NCBI GenBank assembly: GCA_037178855.1
Contig: JASJZC010000006.1
Coordinates: 5,704,001-5,768,000, forward strand
Source: Oscheius sp. JU75
Taxonomy: Eukaryota; Nematoda; Chromadorea; Rhabditida; Rhabditidae
Direction: 5' to 3'
DNA length: 64,000 nucleotides
This document shows positions 27,101 to 36,222 of the stretch, in pieces; position 1 is the first letter of the stretch; each line of letters starts with the position of its first letter. The notes under the pieces are model-generated. The model was not told where the DNA came from, ran no database searches, and was given only the letters and a program-made list of their open reading frames with translations. A program made the translations under genes and the position numbers.

Positions 27101-28430
27101 ACCTGGAAGTTCTGCAACCACGACTACTGGACCTGGAAGTTCTCCAACCACGACTGCTGGACCTGAAAGTTCTCCAACCACGACTACGGGACCTGAAAGC
27201 TCTCCAACCACGACTGCTGGACCTGGAAGTTCTCCAACCACGACTACGGGACCTGAAAGCTCTCCAACCACGACTACGGGACCTGAAAGCTCTCCAACCA
27301 CGACCAGTGGACCTGAAAGTTCTCCAACCACGACTGCTGGACCTGAAAGTTCTCCAACCTCGACCAGTGGACCTGGAAGTTCTCCAACCACGACTACTGG
27401 ACCTGAAAGTTCTCCAACCTCGACTACGGGACCTGAAAGCTCTCCAACCACGACCAGTGGACCTGGAAGTTCTCCAACCACGACTGCTGGACCTGGAAGT
27501 TCTCCAACCTCGACCAGTGGACCTGGAAGTTCTCCAACCACGACTACTGGACCTGAAAGTTCTCCAACCTCGACTACGGGACCTGAAAGCTCTCCAACCA
27601 CGACCAGTGGACCTGGAAGTTCTCCAACCACGACTGCTGGACCTGGAAGTTCTCCAACCACGACTACGGGACCTGAAAGCTTTCCAACCACGACCAGTGG
27701 ACCTGAAAGTTCTCCAACCACGACTGCTGGACCTGAAAGTTCTCCAACCTCGACCAGTGGACCTGGAAGTTCTCCAACCACGACTACTGGACCTGAAAGC
27801 TCTCCAACCACGACTGCTGGACCTGAAAGTTCTCCAACCTCGACTACGGGACCTGAAAGCTCTCCAACCACGACCAGTGGACCTGGAAGTTCTCCAACCA
27901 CGACTGCTGGACCTGGAAGTTCTCCAACCACGACTACGGGACCTGAAAGCTCTCCAACCACGACCAGTGGACCTGGAAGTTCTCCAACCACGACCAGTGG
28001 ACCTGAAAGTTCTCCAACCACGACTGCTGGACCTGAAAGTTCTCCAACCTCGACCAGTGGACCTGGAAGTTCTCCAACCACGACTACTGGACCTGAAAGC
28101 TCTCCAACCACGACTGCTGGACCTGAAAGTTCTCCAACCTCGACCAGTGGACCTGGAAGTTCTCCAACCACGACCAGTGGACCTGGAAGTTCTCCAACCA
28201 CGACTACTGGACCTGGAAGTTCTACAACCACGACTGCTGGACCTGAAAGTTCTCCAACCTCGACCAGTGGACCTGGAAGTTCTCCAACCACAACTACTGG
28301 ACCTGGAAGTTCTCCAACCACGACTACTGGACCTGAAAGTTCTCCAACCACGACCAGTGGACCTGAAAGCTCTCCAACCACGACTGCTGGACCTGGAAGT
28401 TCTACGGTGTCAAGGACCAAGACTACATAG
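21179..28430 (+). CDS. Giant membrane-anchored mucin-like protein (Thr/Ser/Pro/Gly repeats)
   Basis: Six exons join in frame: 21179-21296, 21584-21732, 21772-21944, 22236-22344, 22384-22453 and 22498-28430, giving about 2,183 residues. The N-terminus has a short basic cytoplasmic tail and one hydrophobic anchor (IFIGTIVLAILVAVAVILIV), which suggests type II topology. An ectodomain of about 165 residues follows, with many N-glycosylation sites (NDT, NSS, NST, NFT, NQT, NNT, NIT). I cannot match it to a named domain. The rest, about 1,900 residues, is a decapeptide repeat (for example TTTSGPGSSP and TTTTGPESSP), expected to be densely O-glycosylated and extended, as in surface-coat or cuticle mucins. 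No cysteine-rich C-terminal domain follows: the protein ends SRTKTT. The sense frame is chosen because it alone continues from the anchor exons. Confidence 0.75.
21415..21500 (+). repeat. tRNA-like relic, possible SINE fragment
   Basis: In the first intron of the mucin, a TTGGCTAAGATGA stretch (A-box-like) is followed about 40 nt later by GGTTTAAATTCC (B-box-like). Spacing is right for a tRNA-derived sequence but no cloverleaf closes. It may be an old SINE copy; it lacks the tail seen at 19620-19783. Confidence 0.25.
24121..25380 (+). repeat. First copy of a 1,260-bp higher-order duplication within the array
   Basis: Forty-two consecutive units, including rare variants (a CAATTACTGG unit at 24181 and a TCTGCAACC unit near 25280), recur in the same order 1,830 bp downstream at 25951-27210. 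By eye the two blocks are identical over their full length. Confidence 0.85.
25951..27210 (+). repeat. Second copy of the 1,260-bp higher-order duplication
   Basis: Matches 24121-25380 unit by unit at an offset of 1,830 bp (61 units). The match ends where the second copy has an extra pair of units; a shorter similarity then resumes at an offset of 63 units. Confidence 0.85.
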
Positions 28431-28680
28431 GCTGCAACCGCGACCACTGCATCTGGGAGTTCTACGAACTTTTGAAAAATGTTTGATACTTTTATTTACG
28501 TTGCTATTAGTGGTGCTACGTTGTTCGTTGTTGTTTGTAGACATAAACTTTTTTCGTCCAAACATCAGCTGACCAATTGATTACACTAGACTTGGCTTTC
28601 CCGATTCGTTGTCTTTTGCCGCGTCGCTTCCTACGCGTCATGTTTTCCATACCTTAATTATTTTTTTTAAAGCTTTCACA

Positions 28681-29919
28681 ATGGGTCAAGAGTCTTCTAC
28701 CGGGCTTCCCTTTGATGCTAGAACCGATCTCCTGGACACCTTTTTGAAGTTGGAAGAGTTGGACTCGGACCTATTCCGTTCAACTCACCAACTTCGTGGC
28801 CGTTGTGTTCACAATAGAGTTTATGGAGGACAGGTAGTTGGTCAAGCACTGATGGCAGCGAACAAGACTGTCGATGCAGACTTTCGGGCTCATTCGCTCC
28901 ACTGCTATTTCATTGAACAGGGTGATTCTCTTTACGTTTCTGTCTGCCTCTTCTTTTTACCTGTTTGCTGTAAAGAAAGTGAATCCTTGTGTTCCTCTCC
29001 TCGAGTCCTAAAATGTTTTTTCAGCCGACGCCGAGCGACCTCTTGTTTATCAGGTCACACGTGTCCGCGATGGCAGATCGTTTGCCACTCGCCTGGTCAA
29101 AGCTCGACAAAATGGAAAGACGGTCTGTACTTGTTCTGTGTCCTATCAGGTAAGAGAGAACTTTGATCAAGAGTGCAAAAATACTTCAGAAACCAGAGCC
29201 TGACTCCATTTCTCATCAACAAAATCTGCCGAAATTACCTCCTCCAGACGAATGCGAGGATGCTCGGGATTTTCTGAAACGGTGAGTCTGGTCTTCGCTG
29301 TCTTTACCAGGCGTTCAATGATCTGTTTTGTCAATGTTGTGATCTTTGCTAATCTCTTCTTTCGGTCAAGACAAAAGCAGAATTTTATTTCAGTCTAATC
29401 CAAAACCCTTCCACCGTCTCCGAAGAAGGAAAACGAGCAGCCAAGGCCTATCAACAGGTCCTCGACATCCCCAGCACTTTCCAAGTTCGTCTCATCGAGC
29501 CACGAAAGTATCTGGCCATGCCAATCGATCAACCCACCAAATTTGCTTGCTGGGTCAAGAACAACACTGAAATTGGTTTGTAGACTGAATTCTTGAATGG
29601 AATTCATACTTTAGGTCCCGGAGGTCCGGTCCACCAATGTGTAGCTGCTTTTATAAGTGACGTAGCTCCTGTAGGAACTCCAATAGCAGCCCATGCTGCG
29701 AGCGGCTTCCAACTTGGAATGGCTGCCAGTCTCGATCACACGATGTGGTTCCATCGTCCCGATTTCCGAATAGACGACGACTGGGTTCTGTACGAAACGG
29801 AGAGTACGATTGCCGCTGGAGGACGAGCCCTGATTCATGGGAAAATGTGGACTCGAGATGGTCGACTCGTTCTCTCAACTGCCCAAGAGATTCTGGTTCG
29901 CGGACAGCGCGAAATATGA
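28681..29919 (+). CDS. ACOT8: Acyl-CoA thioesterase 8 (TesB-type, double hotdog)
   Basis: Five exons join in frame: 28681-28921, 29025-29149, 29190-29281, 29394-29575 and 29615-29919. The enzyme hydrolyses acyl-CoA esters to free acids and CoA, usually in peroxisomes. Family marks are strong: RVYGGQVVGQALMAANKTV and HSLHCYFIEQG in the first hotdog domain, ASLDHTMWFHRPDF with the catalytic Asp, and STAQEILVRG with the catalytic Gln in the second. Length is normal. The C-terminus ends GQREI, so the usual Ser-Lys-Leu peroxisome signal is missing. A longer in-frame start at 28609 adds a hydrophobic stretch; I prefer 28681, which begins with the typical family region. AATAAA lies at 29936-29941. 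Confidence 0.95.
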
Positions 29920-30136
29920 TTGTATTATCAGACTAAATAAATTATAAAACGAGCGATGTTTTTGCAACGAATACAATTTTGGAGATATAACGAAACGGGA
30001 ATAGATAGAGAAGGAGAGACTGCATAAAACACACCAAAGCTGCGCTTGAGACCAAAAATCCCTTATTTTAGACAAGATTTTGGGAGAGAGAGGGAAGCTC
30101 ATAAAATTTGAACAAATACAACCAATAGTCACATAC

Positions 30137-32475
30137 TTAGTTGTTCAAGGGCTCCGTCTGCTTCTCGACGGGCAGACTGACTTTGCCGTTGTCGCCGGCT
30201 CGGATCTCCTTCGATTTATCTTCGAGAGCGCGGTTGGCGCGTTCGGCTTCGAGACGCCGGTACTGGGGCTTGAAGAACAGAACAAGGCAGACAACCAGGA
30301 ATGAAGCGAGTACAGAGAAGATCTGGAACAGGTTTTTTTTCGTCTTTAATTGACATTTGGTGTTCGAAACAGTGTCCGATGCTGATTATAAATATCAGAT
30401 TCCTTATCAGAGTTCACTTCTCCGATAGCGTTTTGCTCATTGTTTCAAGTGAAACACCTGCGAACACAACGTAAGTACTAAATGTTGAAAAACAAAAAGA
30501 AAAACTGACCAGAATGGAGACGGTGTTGTCCTGCGGAATGTTGACCATGTCATTGGCATCCAGCTGACAGACTTGATGCTCCCACTTCGACGGGGCCAGT
30601 GGTCGGGCAAAGTATTTCATGATAAAGACGTAGATGACACTTTGGACCTGAGACAACATTTTAGATGCATCGAAACAATAAGATACCTGTCCAGAGAGAA
30701 CGATGAGACCAGTCGATGTGGCTTCGGATACGGGGAAAGTGCATTCGGAGGCGAGTTCGAGACCGACGGGATAGGTGGCGAGGCCGAGAATTCCGAAAAG
30801 GAAACACGTACTGGCAATGAAGAACTTGAGGTTGGTATGGAGAGTGAGCTGGAGAAAGATGAGGCCGAAGACGACGGCCATTCCAAGACAGACTTTCATT
30901 GTTTCCTCATAAAGTTTGGTCCGATCGACGAACATTCCGCTGCCAGCTGCTCCTACAACACCTCCGAGGATCATCAATGCGGCACATAGTCCCACAAATT
31001 GGTTTTGGTAGCCGGTCGGACAGAGAAGTTGCTGGATTTTCCTATTTTTGGGGGAAAAAAAGAGAAAAAAACCTGCATGATGGTGTAGAGACAGTTGAAC
31101 ATGCCGATACCGCCGCCCATGACGACGAAGAGAAGAATGTAGGGCTTATTCTTGAAACAGTCTTTCAGCCCTGGAAGGAAGTCCATCTGGGGCTTGCTGG
31201 CACTGTAGGTCGGAGGAATCTTCGGCTCGCTGGTTGTCACTCCGATCTAAAATAACGTTTCAAATATAAGAAAAATAAGACGTACTGTAGCCATGAGCAT
31301 GGCGATGAAGGAGGGAACGAAGGTGAAGATATTGAGCCAGAGAATGTGTTCGGGTTCCTTGACCATCTGCGGAGCAATGACATTGGCCATGAGGACTCCG
31401 AGAGGATTGGACATGACACCGATCGTCGTAGCCAGGGCACGCTGGGTATCAGGGAACCAGGATCCGGCTACTTTGGTAGGCAAGAACATGATGAAGGGAT
31501 AGGCGATGGCCGCAATGGCCTGACCGGTGAGACCGACGGGGAAACGGACCGTTTCTGGCAGGAACGAGGAAATCAGCCTGATGAGACCTCCGATTCCGTT
31601 TGTCCAGCCTAAATATTTTTTGTAAGAAAGAAGAGGAAGAACTCGAACCTGCAATCAAGATGGCCGACCGAAGTCCGAACTTTCTTCCGGCCCACATGGC
31701 TACGACGCCGACAGGAATCGTGCAAATCATGTAGATCATCGAGAACCAGGCTGCGGCGCCGTCTCCATAGAAGGCGTTCGCGTAATTTGAGACCGGGGCG
31801 TAGGCGATCCAACTCATCGTGTTCGTGTTGTTCAGAAGGGCAACCACAATCAGGATCAACCATCGTCGCTTGTAGACTCTGTATGATTAAATTTGAAGGT
31901 TTTGAAGTAAAAGTACTCACTTGAGCTGCATGGGCTGAATTTCATCGGCATCTTCGAGTGCTGTATCCTCGTCCACTTTCTAAAAATATACAGCATCAAT
32001 TCAACGCAACACAAATAGTTGTTCTACCTTGTACAGTTCGTCTATAGGAATTATATCCTCTTCATTTCCTACAGATTTTACGGACATCTTAAAGATAACC
32101 AAGTTAAGAGACTAAAAGTAGTAAGAAGACAAGAATATACAGCTGCTGGCGGCGTTGAAGGCGTCAGATGAGTCACAAAACAGTATTTCATCAATCGGCA
32201 GAGGGGCCAAGTAAATCGATTCTTAAGCCAAAAGTAAACAGTCAAACCAGGCTGAGTCAATCTTGGGGACAGCGCGTGTTCAAAATATCAATATTAGTGT
32301 CGCTTAAGATCGATAATTTGGGGGCAGGGAGAGGTTAGTTTGATGTCCCATGGTCTCTAGGGATCAAATTACAGCCAAAAATTGGGTCAGTCCTAGAAAA
32401 GAAACGAACCTTGATACTTTTCATCTGAATCGCGACGGCCTCTTCGCCCAGACCGTCACCCGAGTCTCCTGCCAT
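30137..32475 (-). CDS. SLC49A3: Major facilitator transporter of the SLC49 family (SLC49A3/MFSD7-like)
   Basis: The gene reads from ATG at 32475 down to TAA at 30137-30139 in about nine exons. The cytoplasmic N-terminus is acidic (GDSGDGLGEEAVAIQMKSIK). It leads into RRWLILIVVALLNNTNTMSW, then WFSMIYMICTIPVGVVAMW, GWTNGIGGLIRLISSF, TGQAIAAIAYPFIMFLP and GSWFPDTQRALATTIGVMSN, which follow the FLVCR/SLC49 pattern, with further helices to the C-terminus (IFSVLASFLVVCLVLFFKP). Twelve membrane helices are expected. The substrate of SLC49A3 is not settled; relatives move haem, choline or related compounds. TTTCAG lies six bases before the ATG. A second possible start (ATGTCC near 32085) opens exon 2. 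An extra acceptor at about 30450 would give a different, shorter C-terminus (SLETMSKTLSEK). Confidence 0.88.
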
Positions 32476-33551
32476 AATACCCTGAAATTTTTTTGATAGA
32501 ACGGGAAAAAAAAGAAGGAGGAAGATCCAAAGAACACACGAGGCGAGATAAGAGTGACAAGACACGTCTGCCCAGCCGCTTTTTGGCGGAAAATGAAGGA
32601 AACAGATTGTTTTTCGGACGAAATGTGACTAAAGGTTTGTTTTCGGGCAGCATTAGGTCATTGGACAGCTGCCAAGGTCTGATTACGGGGGAGGAATCGA
32701 AACAGAGCTCGTCTAACGAGGGAAAGTGCGATTTAAAGGCATCTGAGCGTAAAGGACGTAAAGAAAAGAGTAGGAGCGATTGTTTTATAACACACGTGTT
32801 TGGGACCCATAGCAATGGTGGACAAGGCCAGAGAAGGAGCACAAACGGAAGTTCTCGAAAGAAATCGTGCAAACAAACTTCTTTTGTTCACAACTGACAT
32901 CTTTGCTCCATTTTGTGCGTGAATTTCATGAGAAAATCGTAGAATGGAGACAGAAATTGCAGTGCACTCATACAAGATACACCAGGCTGGCCACAAATCG
33001 AAAACACCGCGTGTCTCCAAAAATGGGCGACCGATACGCCCTGGTTGGCGGATTAAATTAGTACACACGGATGGAGTACATATAGATTCGTATGGGTGCA
33101 CTAACTTGAGCAAGGAAAGAGGGTATAATCGAGCAAAACAAGGAAAAACGGCGGTGTAAAACAGATCCTTGATCTTCGGGGAGAATTGTGATATTCATTG
33201 GCAAGTGTTTGGGATCCATAGCGCTTCCAATTTTTTGTTTACGAAGAAGAAAAAAATGGTATGCAGAGGGAAGAAGGGGAGAACGAAGCAGAGTGAAAGG
33301 CAGTCGTTTTTTGCTTCGCACGCAGAGCCGAATTCAAAAAACGTACGCAGTTACGTACAAATGTACAGCACTTGTAATATACAGGCTTCAGTAACTTACA
33401 TACTGAAGTTCTAGTCTTACTATTGCTTCCAGTGCTTTCTTTGATCAAGTGTGTTCTAGTCTCTCTTGCAACGTGCCTAGACTCTAGCCTTCGCTCAATA
33501 GTCATCGCCAGCGATAAAAGAACACAACTTTTCAACGGACTCTCTACCCGA
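32476..33551. other. Divergent intergenic region, no gene recognised
   Basis: The transporter (-) and the CDR-like gene (+) diverge from here, so both promoters should lie within. Several frames are open on both strands but are basic, low in hydrophobics and unlike any family. A short phrase (GTGTTTGGGACCCATAGC, near 32797) recurs with one difference near 33206; I attach no meaning to it. Confidence 0.45.
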
Positions 33552-34562
33552 ATGTCCTGCTGCTGTCCAACTTACCTCGTTCCGGCAGCTATTGCCATCT
33601 ACGTGACCTACAAATACCTTTTCAAAACGAACGAACCCAAGATCTGTTTCGAGTTAGCATATTCAATGAGGTTTACAGATCTTGGAAAAGAATTTCAAGA
33701 AAGATGTCGTTTATCTGTACCAATTCCCCAGATCTGCTACTATTCCAAGCGTCTCTCCCTACTGTCTGAAGATCGAAACTTTTCTCCGCGTCAACAAGAT
33801 TCCTTACGAGAATCGTTTCCTAGTTATGGGTCGTTCGAAGCACGGTCTTCTTCCGTTCGTTGAACTGAACGGCGAGCAAGTAGCCGACTCGCAAATGATC
33901 TACGAGAAATTGGTCAATCACTTCAATATCAAGGTATCAGCAATAAAAGTAGGCAAAGGGCCTTTTAGTCTCTTCCAGCTGAACAAGAAGCTCTCTCGCG
34001 AGCCGTTTCTCGAATGGCTGAAGGACATTCTTTCTAGTGAGTCGTATCAATTCTGAACAAACTCTTCAGTGTGTTCTACAAGTTCAAAATCCTCGACCAG
34101 CTCGATAATTTTGTCAGTCATCTTCTCGACGACATTGGTGCGCCCATCTTCCTCAAATTCCTGACTCTTCCCATTGGCAAGGTCATGTTCCGTCAAACGG
34201 TTGTTTCTATATCTTTTAGCAATAAAAAGTCGTTCAGGCCACCAAGAGAATTTATGGATCTCTGGGTCACTTTTCTGATGCCGAGTTCGAGGCGCTTCTG
34301 AGAAAAGACCTTGACACATTCAGATCAGTTCTCGGCGATAAGCAGTTCCTTTTCGGAGACTCCATGTCTACTGTATGCTGAAAAACTGCAAAGTAGCATG
34401 AATATTCAGGCTGACTACTCAGTTTTTGGAATCCTCGCCACCGGATTTTATCAACCGGTTGAGAATGAGATCACCAAAGTGATGAAGAAGGAGTATTCGA
34501 CTCTCATCGACTACTGTGAGAGAATTCGCAACCTCGCATTTGAGAAGGACTTCACCAAGTAA
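33552..34562 (+). CDS. CDR/FAXC-type glutathione S-transferase-fold protein (metaxin-related)
   Basis: Six exons join in frame: 33552-33602, 33679-33933, 33969-34036, 34070-34199, 34238-34372 and 34410-34562. The N-terminus has a Cys-rich start and a short hydrophobic membrane-anchor-like stretch. The core is diagnostic of the CDR (cadmium-responsive) and failed-axon-connections families: DVVYLYQFPRSATIP, SPYCLKIETFLR, LLPFVELNGEQVADSQMIY, then EQEALSRAVSRMAE and a C-terminal helical domain with FLFGDSMSTADYSVFGIL. In C. elegans, CDR proteins are lysosomal and some are induced by cadmium; the biochemical activity is unclear. Introns here are among the shortest in the window (35 nt at 33934-33968 and 33 nt at 34037-34069). 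The first exon join is the least certain. Confidence 0.88.
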
Positions 34563-34736
34563 TGAAACAGTAAATGTGACTTCTGTAGCCGTGTAATGAA
34601 TACAATGACAATGGTTTTTTATGTTTTCTTGCGAGATTGTTGTGCCAGTTTACATTCTCGGGGCAGTGATAAGGTATCGGGTGACAACCCCAACTTTTCC
34701 TTTGCCCATCTCGTATCATCGTCGTCTTTTCTAATA

Positions 34737-36176
34737 ATGGGCAATAGTGACCTGGAATCGCTTCTTCTGAAGTACATGGAGGTCGAGTCTACGACCGGCA
34801 ATGAAGGTATTCATTGAAGTATCAAACTCATCCAAAATCTAACAGGGAAATTTGCCGAGGTTGTAGCCAAAGATCTGGAAGAGGCCGGGTGGCAGGTGAC
34901 GCGTCAACCTCTGTCCTTAAATTCCGCCAGAGTCAACCTTTTGGCTACAAGAGGAAGTTCTCGTGAGTCCTTTGGAAATCTTAGGAATGCTCACATTCAG
35001 CCAAAAGGCTGATGTTCAATACTCATCTGGATACCGTCCCACCCTACATTCCACCTAGCCAGGACGACGGTAACATCTATGGAAGAGGCAGTAATGATGC
35101 TAAAGGTCAGGAATAACAGTAGCTGATAGACTGGTTCTTTTCAGGACAACTAGCCTGTCAGATATCGGCGGCCAATGAGCTCACTAGAAGAGATCCAAAA
35201 CTGGCAGAACAACTAGCACTGCTTTTTGTGGTCGGAGAAGAGGTCGACCATGTCGGAATGTCGGTGAGTTCAGCGATAATCAGAGAATTCTTTTCTTCAC
35301 TTCCAGGAAGCAAACAAGCTACTGGATGGATCGGTAGAGTACCTGGTAGTCGGAGAGCCAACCGAGCTCAAATTTGCCACTATTCAGAAAGGCGTTTTGA
35401 AGGTATCGCACCAATTTTCCCTTTTTGCCTACCATACTTCTAGGTCTACCTGAGAGCTAAAGGAATAGCCGGCCACTCCGGCTATCCCTCCGCTGGAGAA
35501 AGTGCCATCCACAAACTGATCCCTGTTCTAAACGATGTTCTCAATCATCAGTGGCCAAAGGACAAGACTGTCGGTTCGTATTTTCAATATTTCACTAACT
35601 CTTTCAGGCGAAACCACGCTGAACATTGGAACGATCAAAGGAGGACAGGCTCAGAATGCTTGGGCAGCCGAAGCTGAAGCAAATATCATGTTCAGAGTTA
35701 CTACTTCAGTAGCAGATATCAAGAGACAACTAGAAGAAGTGGTCAAGGGACGTTGTCAGATTGAAACATTGACTCACAACGAGCCAGTTGTTCTGGACGG
35801 ATCACCTTTGGAAAGCATGGATGAGGACCAGGTCGCCTTCAACACAGATCTGCCATATTATGCTCACTTGGACAAATTGAGAGGTGAGAGAACAAAGTCA
35901 TGGGAAATGCCCAAAAAAAATCAAAAGGTCTCGATCCTGGCAGGACTCGAACCTGCAGTCTTCGGTTTAGGAGACCGACGCCTTATCCATTAGGCCACAG
36001 GACCACGAATATCACACAAATGTGATGAAAAAGAGTACCATCTTTCAGCTAAGTTCCTTTTCGGAGCTGGTTCAATCAAAAACGCCCACTCTGCAGACGA
36101 GTTCATGCCCAAGAAGGAGCTGCATCAGTGTCGTGACGCCCTCGTCCAGCTCGCTATCAAATTTCTCTCGAAATAA
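34737..36176 (+). CDS. M20A metallopeptidase, ArgE/acetylornithine-deacetylase-like (paralogue 1)
   Basis: Eight exons join in frame: 34737-34806, 34846-34962, 35001-35105, 35145-35263, 35307-35402, 35444-35573, 35608-35883 and 36049-36176. M20A enzymes use two metal ions to cleave amide bonds of N-acyl amino acids; ArgE releases ornithine from N-acetylornithine. All metal-site motifs are present: NTHLDTVPP (His), GRGSNDAKG (bridging Asp), VVGEEVDHVG (catalytic Glu and Glu ligand), VVGEPTELK, and KNAHSADEF (C-terminal His). The dimerisation domain has IAGHSGYPSAGESAIHKL. No signal peptide is visible, so it is probably cytosolic. The stop TAA overlaps an AATAAA, and the next paralogue starts only 46 bp later. 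The seventh intron contains a tRNA gene on the other strand. The true substrate is unknown. Confidence 0.88.
35932..36004 (-). tRNA. tRNA-Arg (anticodon CCT)
   Basis: Read on the minus strand from 36004 to 35932, 73 nt. The acceptor stem GGTCCTG pairs with CAGGATC (one G-T pair) with discriminator G. The D arm has GGCCTAATGGATAAGGC, the anticodon stem TCGGT/ACCGA encloses loop CTCCTAA with anticodon CCT, and the T arm is GCAGGTTCGAGTCCTGC. It reads AGG codons. There is no intron and no encoded CCA. It lies in the seventh intron (35884-36048) of the first M20 gene, on the opposite strand. Confidence 0.93.
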
Positions 36177-36222
36177 AGTCTTGACCTTCAGTTTCTTTTA
36201 TTGCCAGCCATCACTGTGACCC

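Larger units (their letters stand above)
22681..28400 (+). repeat. Tandem array of about 190 copies of a 30-bp unit
   Basis: The unit is 30 bp and encodes ten residues. I see no insertion or deletion across about 5.7 kb: every copy keeps phase. Variation is confined to a few positions that give codon or residue swaps: Thr/Ser/Ala before GlyPro, Gly/Glu after it, AGT or AGC for Ser, and ACG or TCG for Thr. Variants are linked: the ACG-GGA form nearly always goes with GAA-AGC, and GCT-GGA-CCT-GAA-AGT is often followed by CCAACCTCG. This shows that units spread in groups. A block of 42 units is present twice (listed separately). Confidence 0.97.

Noticed and set aside
22681-28400. CRISPR-like regular repeat
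   Set aside because: The repeats are contiguous 30-bp coding units without unique spacers, so this is a minisatellite within a mucin exon.
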